Both the position numbers and the translations under genes were made by a program. 64,000 nucleotides of DNA. Origin: Hofstenia miamia. Its lineage: Eukaryota > Xenacoelomorpha > Acoela. The notes under the pieces are model-generated. The model searched no databases and was not told the DNA's origin. It was given only the letters and a program-made list of their open reading frames with translations. The DNA is taken from positions 1,201,601 through 1,265,600 of the forward strand of contig SCFE01000005.1 in NCBI GenBank assembly GCA_004352715.1, in the 5' to 3' direction. This document shows, one piece after another, positions 35,701 to 43,185 of the stretch; position 1 is the stretch's first letter, and every line of letters begins with the position of its first letter.

Positions 35701-36140
35701 CCTCCACAATAATGGGGTTGCTATACTTGCTGAGTGGCCTGGGCAATCTCCAGATATTAACATTATCGAAAATTGTAGCATACATGAATTAAATGATAGT
35801 CTTACAATCTAAGTTTGTTAAAAAATGAAATTCATTTTTTTAAAAAATTATCATGCTTTTTAAGAAAGTTGCCACTTTCAAGCATTTGGACTGAAGTTTT
35901 AGTCTAAAACAAAATTTGTGATTTCTTACTTAGCTTGAATTTGGTCGTTTTCATAAGACATACCTTCGCTTGCTTTTTCCTAAACTTTTCATTGCGCTCG
36001 TTCAATTCTTGCAGTCTTTGATTGAAAGTGTTTCTACGCGCCTGCAACTCTTTATCTATTTCGTCACACTGCTTTTTCTGCTTCAGAAGCAAAGTTCTTT
36101 GGAATGTATTAACACCATGTTTAAGTAGTGAGGCACCGTT
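21956..36140 (-). CDS. CCDC42/CFAP73-like axonemal coiled-coil protein (four exons found, partial)
   Basis: Four - strand exons, 36140-35964, 24789-24632, 23569-23377 and 22261-21956, join in phase (0-0, 0-2, 1-0, 0-0) at GT-AG sites to give about 278 aa. The product matches the DUF4200 family (CCDC42, CFAP73; Chlamydomonas MIA2), coiled-coil proteins of the ciliary or sperm-flagellar axoneme that act with inner dynein arm regulators or in sperm head-tail assembly. Key matches are a LLLKQKKQCDEIDKELQARR block, the family hallmark KFIKESNSKRQRAI (FIQENDQKRIRAM in the vertebrate protein), an ILxRHxTL-like segment (IMLRHRTLHE) and a C-terminal LGMTVLALNNLGEKC region. The N-terminal exon or exons and a short C-terminal exon are missing. 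I cannot separate CCDC42 from CFAP73. The first intron is 11 kb and full of transposons. Confidence 0.75.
23025..23235. other. Assembly gap (211 N) beside (TG)n
   Basis: GTGTGTGTG precedes the gap. It lies within an intron of the CCDC42-like gene. Confidence 0.9.
23377..23569 (-). CDS. CCDC42/CFAP73-like gene, middle exon
   Basis: 193 bp. The acceptor is GATTTTAG; the exon enters with one base completing an Arg codon and leaves in phase 0 at ACG|GTACCA, a weaker donor. It encodes HAVLKDEVIANQKYEVFMNK, then LPEDYLKASDSKLHSIMLRH and RTLHEANESLIENM. This matches the family's FxxYLExVxE...VIARYKTL region in order and spacing. Confidence 0.75.
24632..24789 (-). CDS. CCDC42/CFAP73-like gene, exon with the DUF4200 signature
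   Basis: 158 bp. The acceptor is GATATAATTTAG (reverse strand) and the donor is AAAAAAAG|GTATGTCC. It starts in phase 0 and ends in phase 2. The translation begins IERRIESDSKFIKESNSKRQ and continues RAITRYQQEVKHNERLHQ and a Cys/Ser turn into SLSQELDQLKK. FIKESNSKR is the most conserved block of this family, and it aligns without a gap to the end of the 35964-36140 exon. Its short length (52 codons) kept it out of a simple ORF search. Confidence 0.8.
24836..24872. repeat. (TA)n microsatellite
   Basis: An uninterrupted TA run in an intron of the CCDC42-like gene. Similar runs occur at about 23641-23664, 30346-30365, 31230-31262, 32705-32745, 33317-33341, 37521-37545, 40280-40299, 43160-43184, 47531-47546, 51481-51520, 57489-57520, 57657-57679 and 63891-63922. 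Confidence 0.9.
25270..26560 (+). pseudogene. CR1/jockey-like LINE reverse transcriptase, degenerate
   Basis: The + strand carries RT domain blocks in order. LKPKKSCGSDK (about 25290-25325) is the start of the RT domain. VPVLSKIFKNFL, an RPISxLPxxSKIxEK-type block, begins near 25500. SQFEYKRGGGTI follows, then LLSFDLSRAVDSLCHQLLLR, which holds the first catalytic Asp. GVPQGAVLGPTLF is at about 25854-25893 and the catalytic YADDV at about 25949-25963. A thumb/C-terminal segment continues to about 26560 (RYRQSLLLFEKAFSRNHLL). Stops and frameshifts split it. No endonuclease domain is visible upstream, so it is 5'-truncated, as is usual for these elements. Confidence 0.75.
26709..28108. mobile_element. 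1.4-kb foldback element with very long imperfect inverted repeats
   Basis: The ends are TCTACACCTCTTCCA and its reverse complement at 28094-28108. Long arms follow: 26709-27012 mirrors about 27820-28108, and an inner pair, 27225-27300 against 27735-27815, mirrors across ATTTACATGCAAATATATT and TATATTCCAGGCTTTG. The left arm has an extra block of about 200 bp (27012-27225). TTTGCATTTGAGAAA is repeated directly in each outer arm. The centre (27300-27735) is AT-rich with no coding sequence. The flanking duplication is unclear. Confidence 0.7.
28792..29246 (-). CDS. Tc1-family DD34E transposase, C-terminal part
   Basis: About 150 codons, uninterrupted from the gap edge to the stop at 28792-28794. 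It carries the second and third catalytic residues. The Asp of LQQDGATPHT and the Glu of SPDLSPIENMWKFIKD are separated by 34 residues, the DD34E spacing of Tc1. The upstream VLGALSSKGFYLTTISGKVD block also matches Tc1 transposases. The tail NLFNSIPRQLSLCISASGE is the usual C-terminus. The first Asp and the DNA-binding domain fall in the N gap. The enzyme performs cut-and-paste transposition at TA sites; whether it is active cannot be judged. Confidence 0.82.
29247..29901. other. Assembly gap (655 N) inside the Tc1 element
   Basis: The gap swallows the 5' half of the transposase gene. Sequence at 30699-30782 is probably the missing outermost part of this element, because it is joined to the same right TIR and flank. 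Confidence 0.85.
29902..31248. repeat. Direct duplication of about 460 bp around a single N
   Basis: 29902-30364 and 30783-31245 are essentially identical, beginning inside the Tc1 right end and extending through its genomic flank to a (TA)n run. A single N at 30698 lies between the copies. A transposon end plus the same unique flank appearing twice is best explained by two unmerged contigs or haplotypes. Confidence 0.8.
31263..33420. other. AT-rich intronic sequence, no gene recognised
   Basis: Part of the large intron of the CCDC42-like gene. It has (TA)n runs near 32705-32745 and 33317-33341. Open frames that cross the (TA)n runs have no support. Confidence 0.5.
33434..33600. repeat. Local repeat cluster with a 25-bp near-perfect palindrome
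   Basis: AAAGTCGGG occurs three times (about 33433, 33473, 33538), twice extended to GTCGGGCCGATT. ATCGTGTAGTT occurs at 33490 and again as one arm of a palindrome at 33570-33594, whose arms are AACTACACGATT and its complement. It looks like a small foldback end or a fragment of a transposon terminus. Confidence 0.5.
33989..34136 (-). CDS. Possible exon, unidentified
   Basis: On the - strand, an open stretch between TACTATAG and TCTTT|GTAAGA (a strong donor) reads SKGIKLFAQACLRQCREQCI then HVKTRIKQNVLSDFRSPYKR. The amino-acid usage looks like coding sequence and the borders are good. I do not recognise the family, and it does not fit the continuous CCDC42-like alignment in whose intron it lies. 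A further open stretch at 33832-33897 (KLSRKYPPGMKFANDGNILM) is not phase-compatible with it. Confidence 0.25.
34729..35775 (+). pseudogene. Tc1-family transposase relic, 3'-truncated
   Basis: It starts with the TIR CAGTACTGGAAAAAATAATT after TA (34727-34728). The transposase begins at an ATG at 35018 and has the Tc1 helix-turn-helix (ISKHLEEMGQRNIARLVERP, then RSTVGDIIRRF). In shifted frames it then gives ARTVRNILKKYSIGTFVAHR, the first catalytic block VIFSDESRFEL and a final SPDINIIEN block with the last Glu at about 35755-35775. Frameshifts and in-frame stops break it, and no right TIR follows. Confidence 0.75.
35964..36140 (-). CDS. CCDC42/CFAP73-like gene, 5'-most recognised exon
   Basis: 59 codons, phase 0 at both ends. 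The acceptor is GTATTTTTAG (reverse strand) and the donor is GCGAAG|GTATGTC. The translation starts NGASLLKHGVNTFQR and continues LLLKQKKQCDEIDKELQARR and NTFNQRLQELNERNEKFRKK. It matches the first helix of the DUF4200 domain (WLLEKKKE...QKKxxFxxRMExLxxRxEEL) and joins the FIKESNSKR exon without a gap in the alignment. Confidence 0.78.
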
Positions 36141-36769
36141 CTAAAAATACTTTTATATATTTTTTGAAATGTTCGTTTATACTATGCCAACAAACTTGAG
36201 GTATGAAAGATGAAATCTTTAGAATAGCATTATATAGAACATATGCATGCATATCAATATTGGGTTTTGAATTTGGGAAGAAAAATTTGTATTTGGTGAA
36301 AACTCTAATTGAAGTTATAGGCAGGAGACATAATATTTTATTGGTGCTGTAATTTCTAGTAAAAGCAAAATGACCCATAAAAAATATAATAAATGTTATC
36401 AATTTTATCCTGAAAATATAGATCCCCACATCACGCAACAAGTGCAGTGTAATGTTCAATGTACTGAAAACCATTTTCCTGTTAAAATACCAGTCAATGA
36501 ATACTTTTCTCGTATTGGTTAACTATAGCCCAATAAACAATAAAACGTTTTATACCCCTCTTATAATGGTATAACACGTTGTAAGACGTCTTAAGATACG
36601 TCTTCTTAACGTCGTATAAACACAATTTCTAAACGTCGCTGAATGCCATCTAGTGTCCACCAAATGATGTTCTAACACGTTTTCTAAACGTCTTCTAAAC
36701 GTCTTATTAAACACCATTTCTAAACGTTGCTGAATGCCATCTAGTGTCCACCAAATAATCTTCTGAAAC

Positions 36770-37464
36770 GTCGTCTAGACGTCTTCTAAACGTCTTCTAG
36801 ACGTCTTCTAAACGTTTTCTAGGCTATTCATAAGAGTTTTGTAAACAATTTCCAAATGTTTGTTACAATTCGGTCCGGTTTTTTTAATGGTCCACATCAG
36901 TGACTCTCTTTGTCAAGCAATTCAATAGTGCATGATGAAATCGTTTGAAGAATTCAATAGATTCCTCATATAAACTCCCCATAAAATTGAAAGCAAATGT
37001 TAATTGAATAATCGGAATACGCACATTAACATGAACTTGCGCAAGTCAAAATATAACTGCCACATGTAATATATAAAAATAAATTATATAAATATTGAGT
37101 GGGCTGTCAGAGGCAGNGTCGTCTAGACGTCTTCTAAACGTCTTCTAGACGTCTTCTAAACGTTTTCTAGGCTATTCATAAGAGTTTTGTAAACAATTTC
37201 CAAATGTTTGTTACAATTCGGTCCGGTTTTTTTAATGGTCCACATCAGTGACTCTCTTTGTCAAGCAATTCAATAGTGCATGATGAAATCGTTTGAAGAA
37301 TTCAATAGATTCCTCATATAAACTCCCCATAAAATTGAAAGCAAATGTTAATTGAATAATCGGAATACGCACATTAACATGAACTTGCGCAAGTCAAAAT
37401 ATAACTGCCACATGTAATATATAAAAATAAATTATATAAATATTGAGTGGGCTGTCAGAGGCAG
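36770..37464. repeat. Exact 347-bp tandem duplication around a single N
   Basis: 36770-37116 and 37118-37464 read the same from GTCGTCTAGACG to CTGTCAGAGGCAG. The copies abut a lone N at 37117. This is a contig-end overlap that was not merged. Confidence 0.9.
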
Positions 37465-37546
37465 ACATCATTTAACATAATATTTTGCTTATGAGCTAAC
37501 TGCATAAAGGCAGATTGCTATATATATATATATATATATATATATC

Positions 37547-37774
37547 TATTAGAGAGTGACAATATGAGGCAAACATGGACCCGAACACGACCCAATCATA
37601 ATATTTACTATCCGCACCAATTCATTCGTATTACTTAACGTCTTGGATATTTCTCAGTTCAATTTGTGAATAACATCAAAATTTTATAAATAATAAATCT
37701 AATCTTTGTACTCGAACCCGACAGGACCCAAAACCCGATCAGGTTTATCAAGAACCCGATGTCACTCTCTAATA
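37547..37774. mobile_element. 228-bp MITE nested in the TIR element
   Basis: The ends are TATTAGAGAGTGACA and its inverted partner TGTCACTCTCTAATA. The insertion site is a (TA)n run. The interior is enriched in GACCCGAACC-like words. A duplicate lies at 38290-38517 as part of the 37537-37990/38280-38733 assembly duplication; it differs at a few bases, so the contigs may be two alleles. Confidence 0.65.
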
Positions 37775-38734
37775 TATATATATTTATATATACACATGTA
37801 TGTATATTACCTTAGAAAATAGCGTTAAATATTATATAGTGTACTACACCACTAAGGCTGCAAGAATCAACAACATTGATATGAAAAACTAATGTCACTT
37901 TGTAAACCGCGTTTCTTTACCCAAAATTTATGGGGCTTCCTTTATAATATTTGGCCTTGTCGCTTAAATACCAGCAATAATTACAGCAAACACATGGTCT
38001 GTGTTAATTAGGTTAGGTGAATTGCTGACGTTACCCCATTATTTCTTATATCGCTTGATAAATATCAGTAAAAAGAAACCATGTAAACAGGCGCTTTCAA
38101 TATTGAATACGTCAAATTAAACCAACATGAGGAATAATGTGAACTAATTTCCCGCCATTGCAATTTTCAAATGAAATCAACACGAGGGATCGGTGTTGAA
38201 CCAATNACACAATTTCTAAACGTCGCTGAATGCCATCTAGTGTCCACCAAATGATGTTCTAACACGTTTTCTAAACGTNTATATATATATATTAGAGAGT
38301 GACAATATGAGGCAAACATGGAGCCGAACCCGACCCAATCATAATATTTACTATCCGCAGCAATTCATTCGTATTACTTAACGTCTTGGATATTTCTCAG
38401 TTCAATTTGTGAATAACATCAAAATTTTATAAATAATAAATCTAATCTTTGTACTCGAACCCGACAGGACCCAAAACCCGATCAGGTTTATCAAGAACCC
38501 GATGTCACTCTCTAATATATATATATTTATATATACACATGTATGTATATTACCTTAGAAAATAGCGTTAAATATTATATAGTGTACTACACCACTAAGG
38601 CTGCAAGAATCAACAACATTGATATGAAAAACTAATGTCACTTTGTAAACCGCGTTTCTTTACCCAAAATTTATGGGGCTTCCTTTATAATATTTGGCCT
38701 TGTCGCTTAAATACCAGCAATAATTACAGCAAAN

Positions 38735-39203
38735 GATCAGTGATGTTTAAATATATAAATCTATTAAATGCTTTATAAACGTTTCTAAGCAACTTCTAAT
38801 CATTTCCTTGACGTCTTCTAAACGTCTTCTAGACGTCTTCTAAACGTCTTCGAGACGTCTTCTAAACCATTTTAAGACGTGTTATAAGACGTCTTCTAAA
38901 CGTTTTATTGTTTATTGGGAGCGCATGAATCAATTGACACTCCCTAGTGTGTAAATCGGTGGTAACAAAATTTTTGTTACTATCAAAGAAAAACGTGGTA
39001 TAGATTATGAATCAATTAATTACTGTAAAGTGTGAAAAACAAAGTATCATTATGTACTTTGCAACATTTTTCAACTGTAAATGTAAATTAAATATATTGA
39101 ATATTGATCTTACCTCTTGAACTACTTCAAATTTTTTTACATTTTCATCGTCACTTTCTCTCTCATCATCATCATGTCTAAATCATTCTTAGATCTTAAA
39201 ACT

Positions 39204-39249
<46 letters not shown>

Positions 39250-39895
39250 AGNACATTTTTTAAAATACCAATGCAATTATTTCATAATTATAAAATTATG
39301 AATTTGACTGTTGTAATGAAATGGCAATGATAATATGTTTGTCATTGTTTATTTCTTTGACTGCCAGCAATTTTTATGCTGCATAATGCATTTTTGTCTG
39401 CTTGTAGCAGAATTATAAAAATAAATGATCAGTGATGTTTAAATATATAAATCTATTAAATGCTTTATAAACGTTTCTAAGCAACTTCTAATCATTTCCT
39501 TGACGTCTTCTAAACGTCTTCTAGACGTCTTCTAAACGTCTTCGAGACGTCTTCTAAACCATTTTAAGACGTGTTATAAGACGTCTTCTAAACGTTTTAT
39601 TGTTTATTGGGAGCGCATGAATCAATTGACACTCCCTAGTGTGTAAATCGGTGGTAACAAAATTTTTGTTACTATCAAAGAAAAACGTGGTATAGATTAT
39701 GAATCAATTAATTACTGTAAAGTGTGAAAAACAAAGTATCATTATGTACTTTGCAACATTTTTCAACTGTAAATGTAAATTAAATATATTGAATATTGAT
39801 CTTACCTCTTGAACTACTTCAAATTTTTTTACATTTTCATCGTCACTTTCTCTCTCATCATCATCATGTCTAAATCATTCTTAGATCTTAAAACT

Positions 39896-39941
<46 letters not shown>

Positions 39942-39978
39942 AGTTTTAAGATCTAAGAATGATTTAGACATGATGATG
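38735..39978. repeat. About 520-bp assembly duplication ending in a (TA)n palindrome
   Basis: 38735-39251 equals 39427-39943. The second copy then continues through (TA)n into its own reverse complement: about 39857-39900 is mirrored by 39935-39978, and the palindrome stops at a lone N (39979). The mirror image is probably created by the assembler passing through the self-complementary TA run. Confidence 0.8.
39114..39177 (-). CDS. Possible upstream exon of the CCDC42-like gene
   Basis: The - strand open stretch between TTTAG and CAAGAG|GTAAGAT (a near-consensus donor) encodes HDDDERESDDENVKKFEVVQ plus E, and its 3' end is phase 0, compatible with the exon at 36140. It is acidic and low in complexity, with no diagnostic motif, so assignment rests on position, strand and phase. 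The same exon reappears at 39806-39869 because of the contig duplication. Confidence 0.3.
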
Positions 39979-40399
39979 NAAGAATTCATGAACATCTGTC
40001 AGAACATTTAAATTCAGAAATTCACCAACATCAACATCGAATTAAAAAAGAACATTTTGAAATATTAAAACTAATTATCCATTAATTGCAGAATCATTAT
40101 ACATCAAGAAAGAAGTCAAATCAAATTTAATAATTAATATAACATCAATATTTGTTAGTGCATGCAATATATATCATTTAAGTGTAGTTCATTGTAAACA
40201 TTTTTCCTTCCAAATTTGTTTGATAAAGATTCTAAATCGAAACCGGTCGCATTTATGAATCTCAGTAATTTAACACTTATATATATATATATATATATCA
40301 GGGGACAAAGTTATCCGTATGTGTGCTGTCAAAACATTGAAAAAATTTCAATCTCAAAAAACTTTAAAATTTTTTCGTTTACTGGAAAGTTTACCTCCC

Positions 40400-40860
40400 T
40401 AAGACAATAAGGCAACGGCGCTAAGCGGTCCGAAGGTTAAGTCTTAACGTGTATGTTAGAAATTGGCCAAGATCACGCTTGTACACATTTCTAGTTATTT
40501 GCAGGTACACATGAATGAATATATACCCATGTTTATATAGAAGAACTTTGTGGAAATCAGGGTGAGAAACTGGTTGACCGTTACTAAGGTGAGGAACACA
40601 AATCGATTTAAGGAAGAATTTAGGAATGGAAACATTTGAATGTTTGAAATTCTAAAATGTTTGAATTATTTACAAATTTGCTTTGATAGGGTGGGGTTGT
40701 GTTCAGTGTTAGATGCATCGCGTCGGGTGGACGGTCATTGCTAGAAGACAGGCATGTGTCACGAGTTATGTTTTTTTAATGGGACATGTTGGGTAGTAAT
40801 CGTGGAGTTTGAACTCCACTGTGGCAATCGAGGCCCCAAAAATATAATTTATAGAATTGT
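40400..40860. other. GC-richer patch, possible SINE-like relic
   Basis: This patch is less AT-rich than its surroundings. It contains a tRNA box-A-like GGCGCTAAGCGG near 40417 and a hairpin GTGGAG-TTTGAAC-TCCAC near 40805 that resembles a tRNA T-arm with box B. The two are about 390 bp apart, too far for one tRNA gene, so only a decayed SINE or chance resemblance is possible. Confidence 0.2.
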
Positions 40861-41944
40861 TTTCTCTTTCTGCAATTTTTTCTTAATTGGCACTATATAA
40901 ATATATATTCCAATGACTTACTTTTTAATATACAAATAATGCCTAATGCCTTGAAAATTTGCACATAAAATTGTCGACAGCACTCTCAAAATTTATTGCA
41001 GTAACTTTGTTTTGATTCAAGTTTTAATGTTTAAAAGGTAACTAAAATTTACTATTTTGAATTAAGATGTTCTTCAAAGCACAACTGATTAAATTGCCTC
41101 ATATTATAAAGCTACGAAAAAATTTTCAAAATTTCGTACGTTCATTTTTGAACCGAATGTTTGCTTGCTAGAACGAAATTTCAAATTCACTGACTGGTAA
41201 TTGAAAATTTAAAAAGTCAGTCCGTGTCGCGATATTTTTCTAATTTTTTACATAACTATTTTTTTCAAAGGAATATTTTAGTTTAGATTTTATGTTGTGT
41301 TGAATACAATTTGTCATTACGAGATTTCATTAGATTTTTTCTTTTTTTACAAACAATTTTGATTACGGTTTTGGGATCTGTTGATTGAGAGAAATCAAAA
41401 GAAATGTATTATATTCATTAAAATTTTAACGATCGTCTGTTTGTTTATGGAATAAATTTATATTTGATATTATGAACACAATGCAGTTTGTAGAATTGAG
41501 AAATTTCAAATTTAAGGGATGTTTTCTAACACAATTATTGATTAATGTTTCCTTGTAGTTGTCTTTTTCTAATTAACTCACGGTTAAAGTAGAAAATTCA
41601 AAGCATAGTATTGACGCAATTCGGTTTGAGGCGACCTTTAACTTTGATATCGTTATTAATCCGTGCATTTCCATTGCTAATAGTAAGAGAAACACTTTCT
41701 GCTACGGTTGATTTGTTGCACCAAATGTTTTCTTTCATTGCATTTGAAATCATAATAGAACTTTTAAAGAAAGTCATTGAGAATTAATTACATACAAGAG
41801 ATCGTATTATTGTCGCGTTGCATGCAAAACAATTCCAAGATCTAGGTAATCTAAAAATTATATTTTGATAAAACAAAACAGAATTACAAATTCAAAATCA
41901 TAGCTAAATACATTTCAATATTTTCTTTGTTGCAAGTCGTTAGG

Positions 41945-42050
41945 GTCTGGCGAAATACCGATATCGAAACAGATACCGCGGTATTTTTCAATACCGAAAA
42001 CTACCGATAACGCGGTATCTTGAATAAACAAATTATCGGCATTTTATTTA
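41945..42050. repeat. TACCG/CGGTA palindromic word cluster
   Basis: TACCG or its complement occurs about eight times in 100 bp (for example ATACCGCGGTAT at 41978). It starts with GGGTCTGGCGAAATACCGAT, which resembles hAT termini. No partner end was found. Confidence 0.35.
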
Positions 42051-42291
42051 AAGTATGTGTATTGCATGCAACCCTGTGGGCCAATATTTGCACAATGAAA
42101 AATAAATATTTCCGTTCGAAGTCTAGATTATCGCACGTTGGAAAACACAGGAAATTTCTTAAAAGAAAGGTCTGTTAATCATGTAGTTACAATTATATGA
42201 GTGATTAGTGCACAAAATTTTGTCAAAAATACTCTCATACAAACGAGCTATTTATAGATTTTTTCTTAAAAAATCCAATTTTATAATGTAC

Positions 42292-42435
42292 CCATTCTGT
42301 GCATTTCTTTCTTTGTAACGCTATAGTCATGATTATGAAATCTAAATCTCTTTCACTTATGATCAAGGTCGAAAGATCCATTGCAGTTTTAATAAACTGG
42401 CGAAATGTAACATTTCCATTAGGTTGCACTTGTTT
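42292..42435 (-). CDS. Possible exon with a degenerate EF-hand
   Basis: 48 codons, phase 0 at both ends, between AAAATGCTAG and GAATGG|GTACATT on the - strand. It reads KQVQPNGNVTFRQFIKTAMD, then LSTLIISERDLDFIIMTIAL. QPNGNVTFRQF fits the second half of an EF-hand loop (Gly at loop position 6, a hydrophobic residue at 8), with the early acidic ligands lost. The next upstream candidate exon (42518-42639) has a similar loop, so an EF-hand repeat protein is plausible. The family is not identified. Confidence 0.35.
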
Positions 42436-42517
42436 CTAGCATTTTCATGTTAAACACACTTCTATGGTACAGTTAAAAATTCCATTTTCTGTGTCAGATC
42501 CTAATGTTCAATGAAAT

Positions 42518-42639
42518 TCATGCCCAGTTGAAATTACTGAGTTTATCATAAGTCAATGCAATCAAAAAGAAATCAATTCCCTTTGACATAGGAGCTCCGA
42601 AAAATGTCCTATAATTGATATAACCATGGTATACTACGT
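42518..42639 (-). CDS. Possible exon with a degenerate EF-hand
   Basis: A textbook acceptor, CACTTTTTTGCAG (reverse strand), is followed by an open stretch reading DVVYHGYINYRTFFGAPMSK then GIDFFLIALTYDKLSNFNW to a stop at 42518-42520. DVVYHGYINYRT fits an EF-hand loop with Asp at position 1, Gly at 6 and Ile at 8 but no other calcium ligands. The donor is unclear. It lies on the same strand as the exon at 42292-42435. Confidence 0.3.
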
Positions 42640-42749
42640 CTGCAAAAAAGTGATATTTTATTTTTTCCATTTTTTCTTTAATTTTAACTTTGTAGTGCTG
42701 AAATAAATACCTAGAAAAGAGTAAGACCCAAGAAATTTCAAATTTCAAA

Positions 42750-43154
42750 AGAGTATGGAAAATGGGGTTTTAAGTAAATAACGTCAATTTTATAAAGTGA
42801 AAGTTAGCGTTTTTAGGTAAAAAATAACCTAGTAATTACGGTAAATCCTCTTGTATAAACCACCGCCATATTGAAGCTGCATCCCAAGCATTGAAGGCTG
42901 TTTTTAAGTTATAGTAGCAGAGTGTATAAGTGCATAATTTTGTCCTCGCCACATACGTTATCCATTCATTTAACAAACATAATTTAAGCCCAATTATCAA
43001 ATCAGCATTTGGGCATTCTAAAATATACCTTACCCGAACTTAGTGAGAAGTTTACAGATATCATTTTCAGACTCGAGGATTTAGGTACTTCTTAATAATG
43101 CATCTATTATTTTTTTAGTTGTGCCTACCACTATAATTTTGATCGTAATGTAAT

Positions 43155-43185
<31 letters not shown>

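Larger units (their letters stand above)
36529..39611. mobile_element. TIR element with 11-bp subterminal repeats, assembly-scrambled
   Basis: The left end is CCCAATAAACAATAAAACG at 36529. The inverted right end occurs at 38919 and, in the duplicated contig, at 39611. Next to both ends are imperfect tandem 11-mers ACGTCTTCTAA/G (36690-36830; 38800-38900; 39490-39590). Internal DNA (36840-37490 and 37775-38205) has no coding sequence, and a 228-bp MITE is nested at 37547. Single N characters at 37117, 38206, 38279, 38734 and 39252 mark unmerged contig ends, so the true length is less than the 3.1 kb shown. A second copy reaches into the window start (1-790). The superfamily is unknown. Confidence 0.6.

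Noticed and set aside
36121-36474. 117-aa - strand frame upstream of the CCDC42-like exon
   Set aside because: It ends at a stop before the exon acceptor, has no matching family and looks like AT-rich random sequence.
40800-40830. tRNA with T-arm GTGGAG-TTTGAAC-TCCAC
   Set aside because: No acceptor stem, D arm or anticodon arm upstream; the box A candidate is about 390 bp away.
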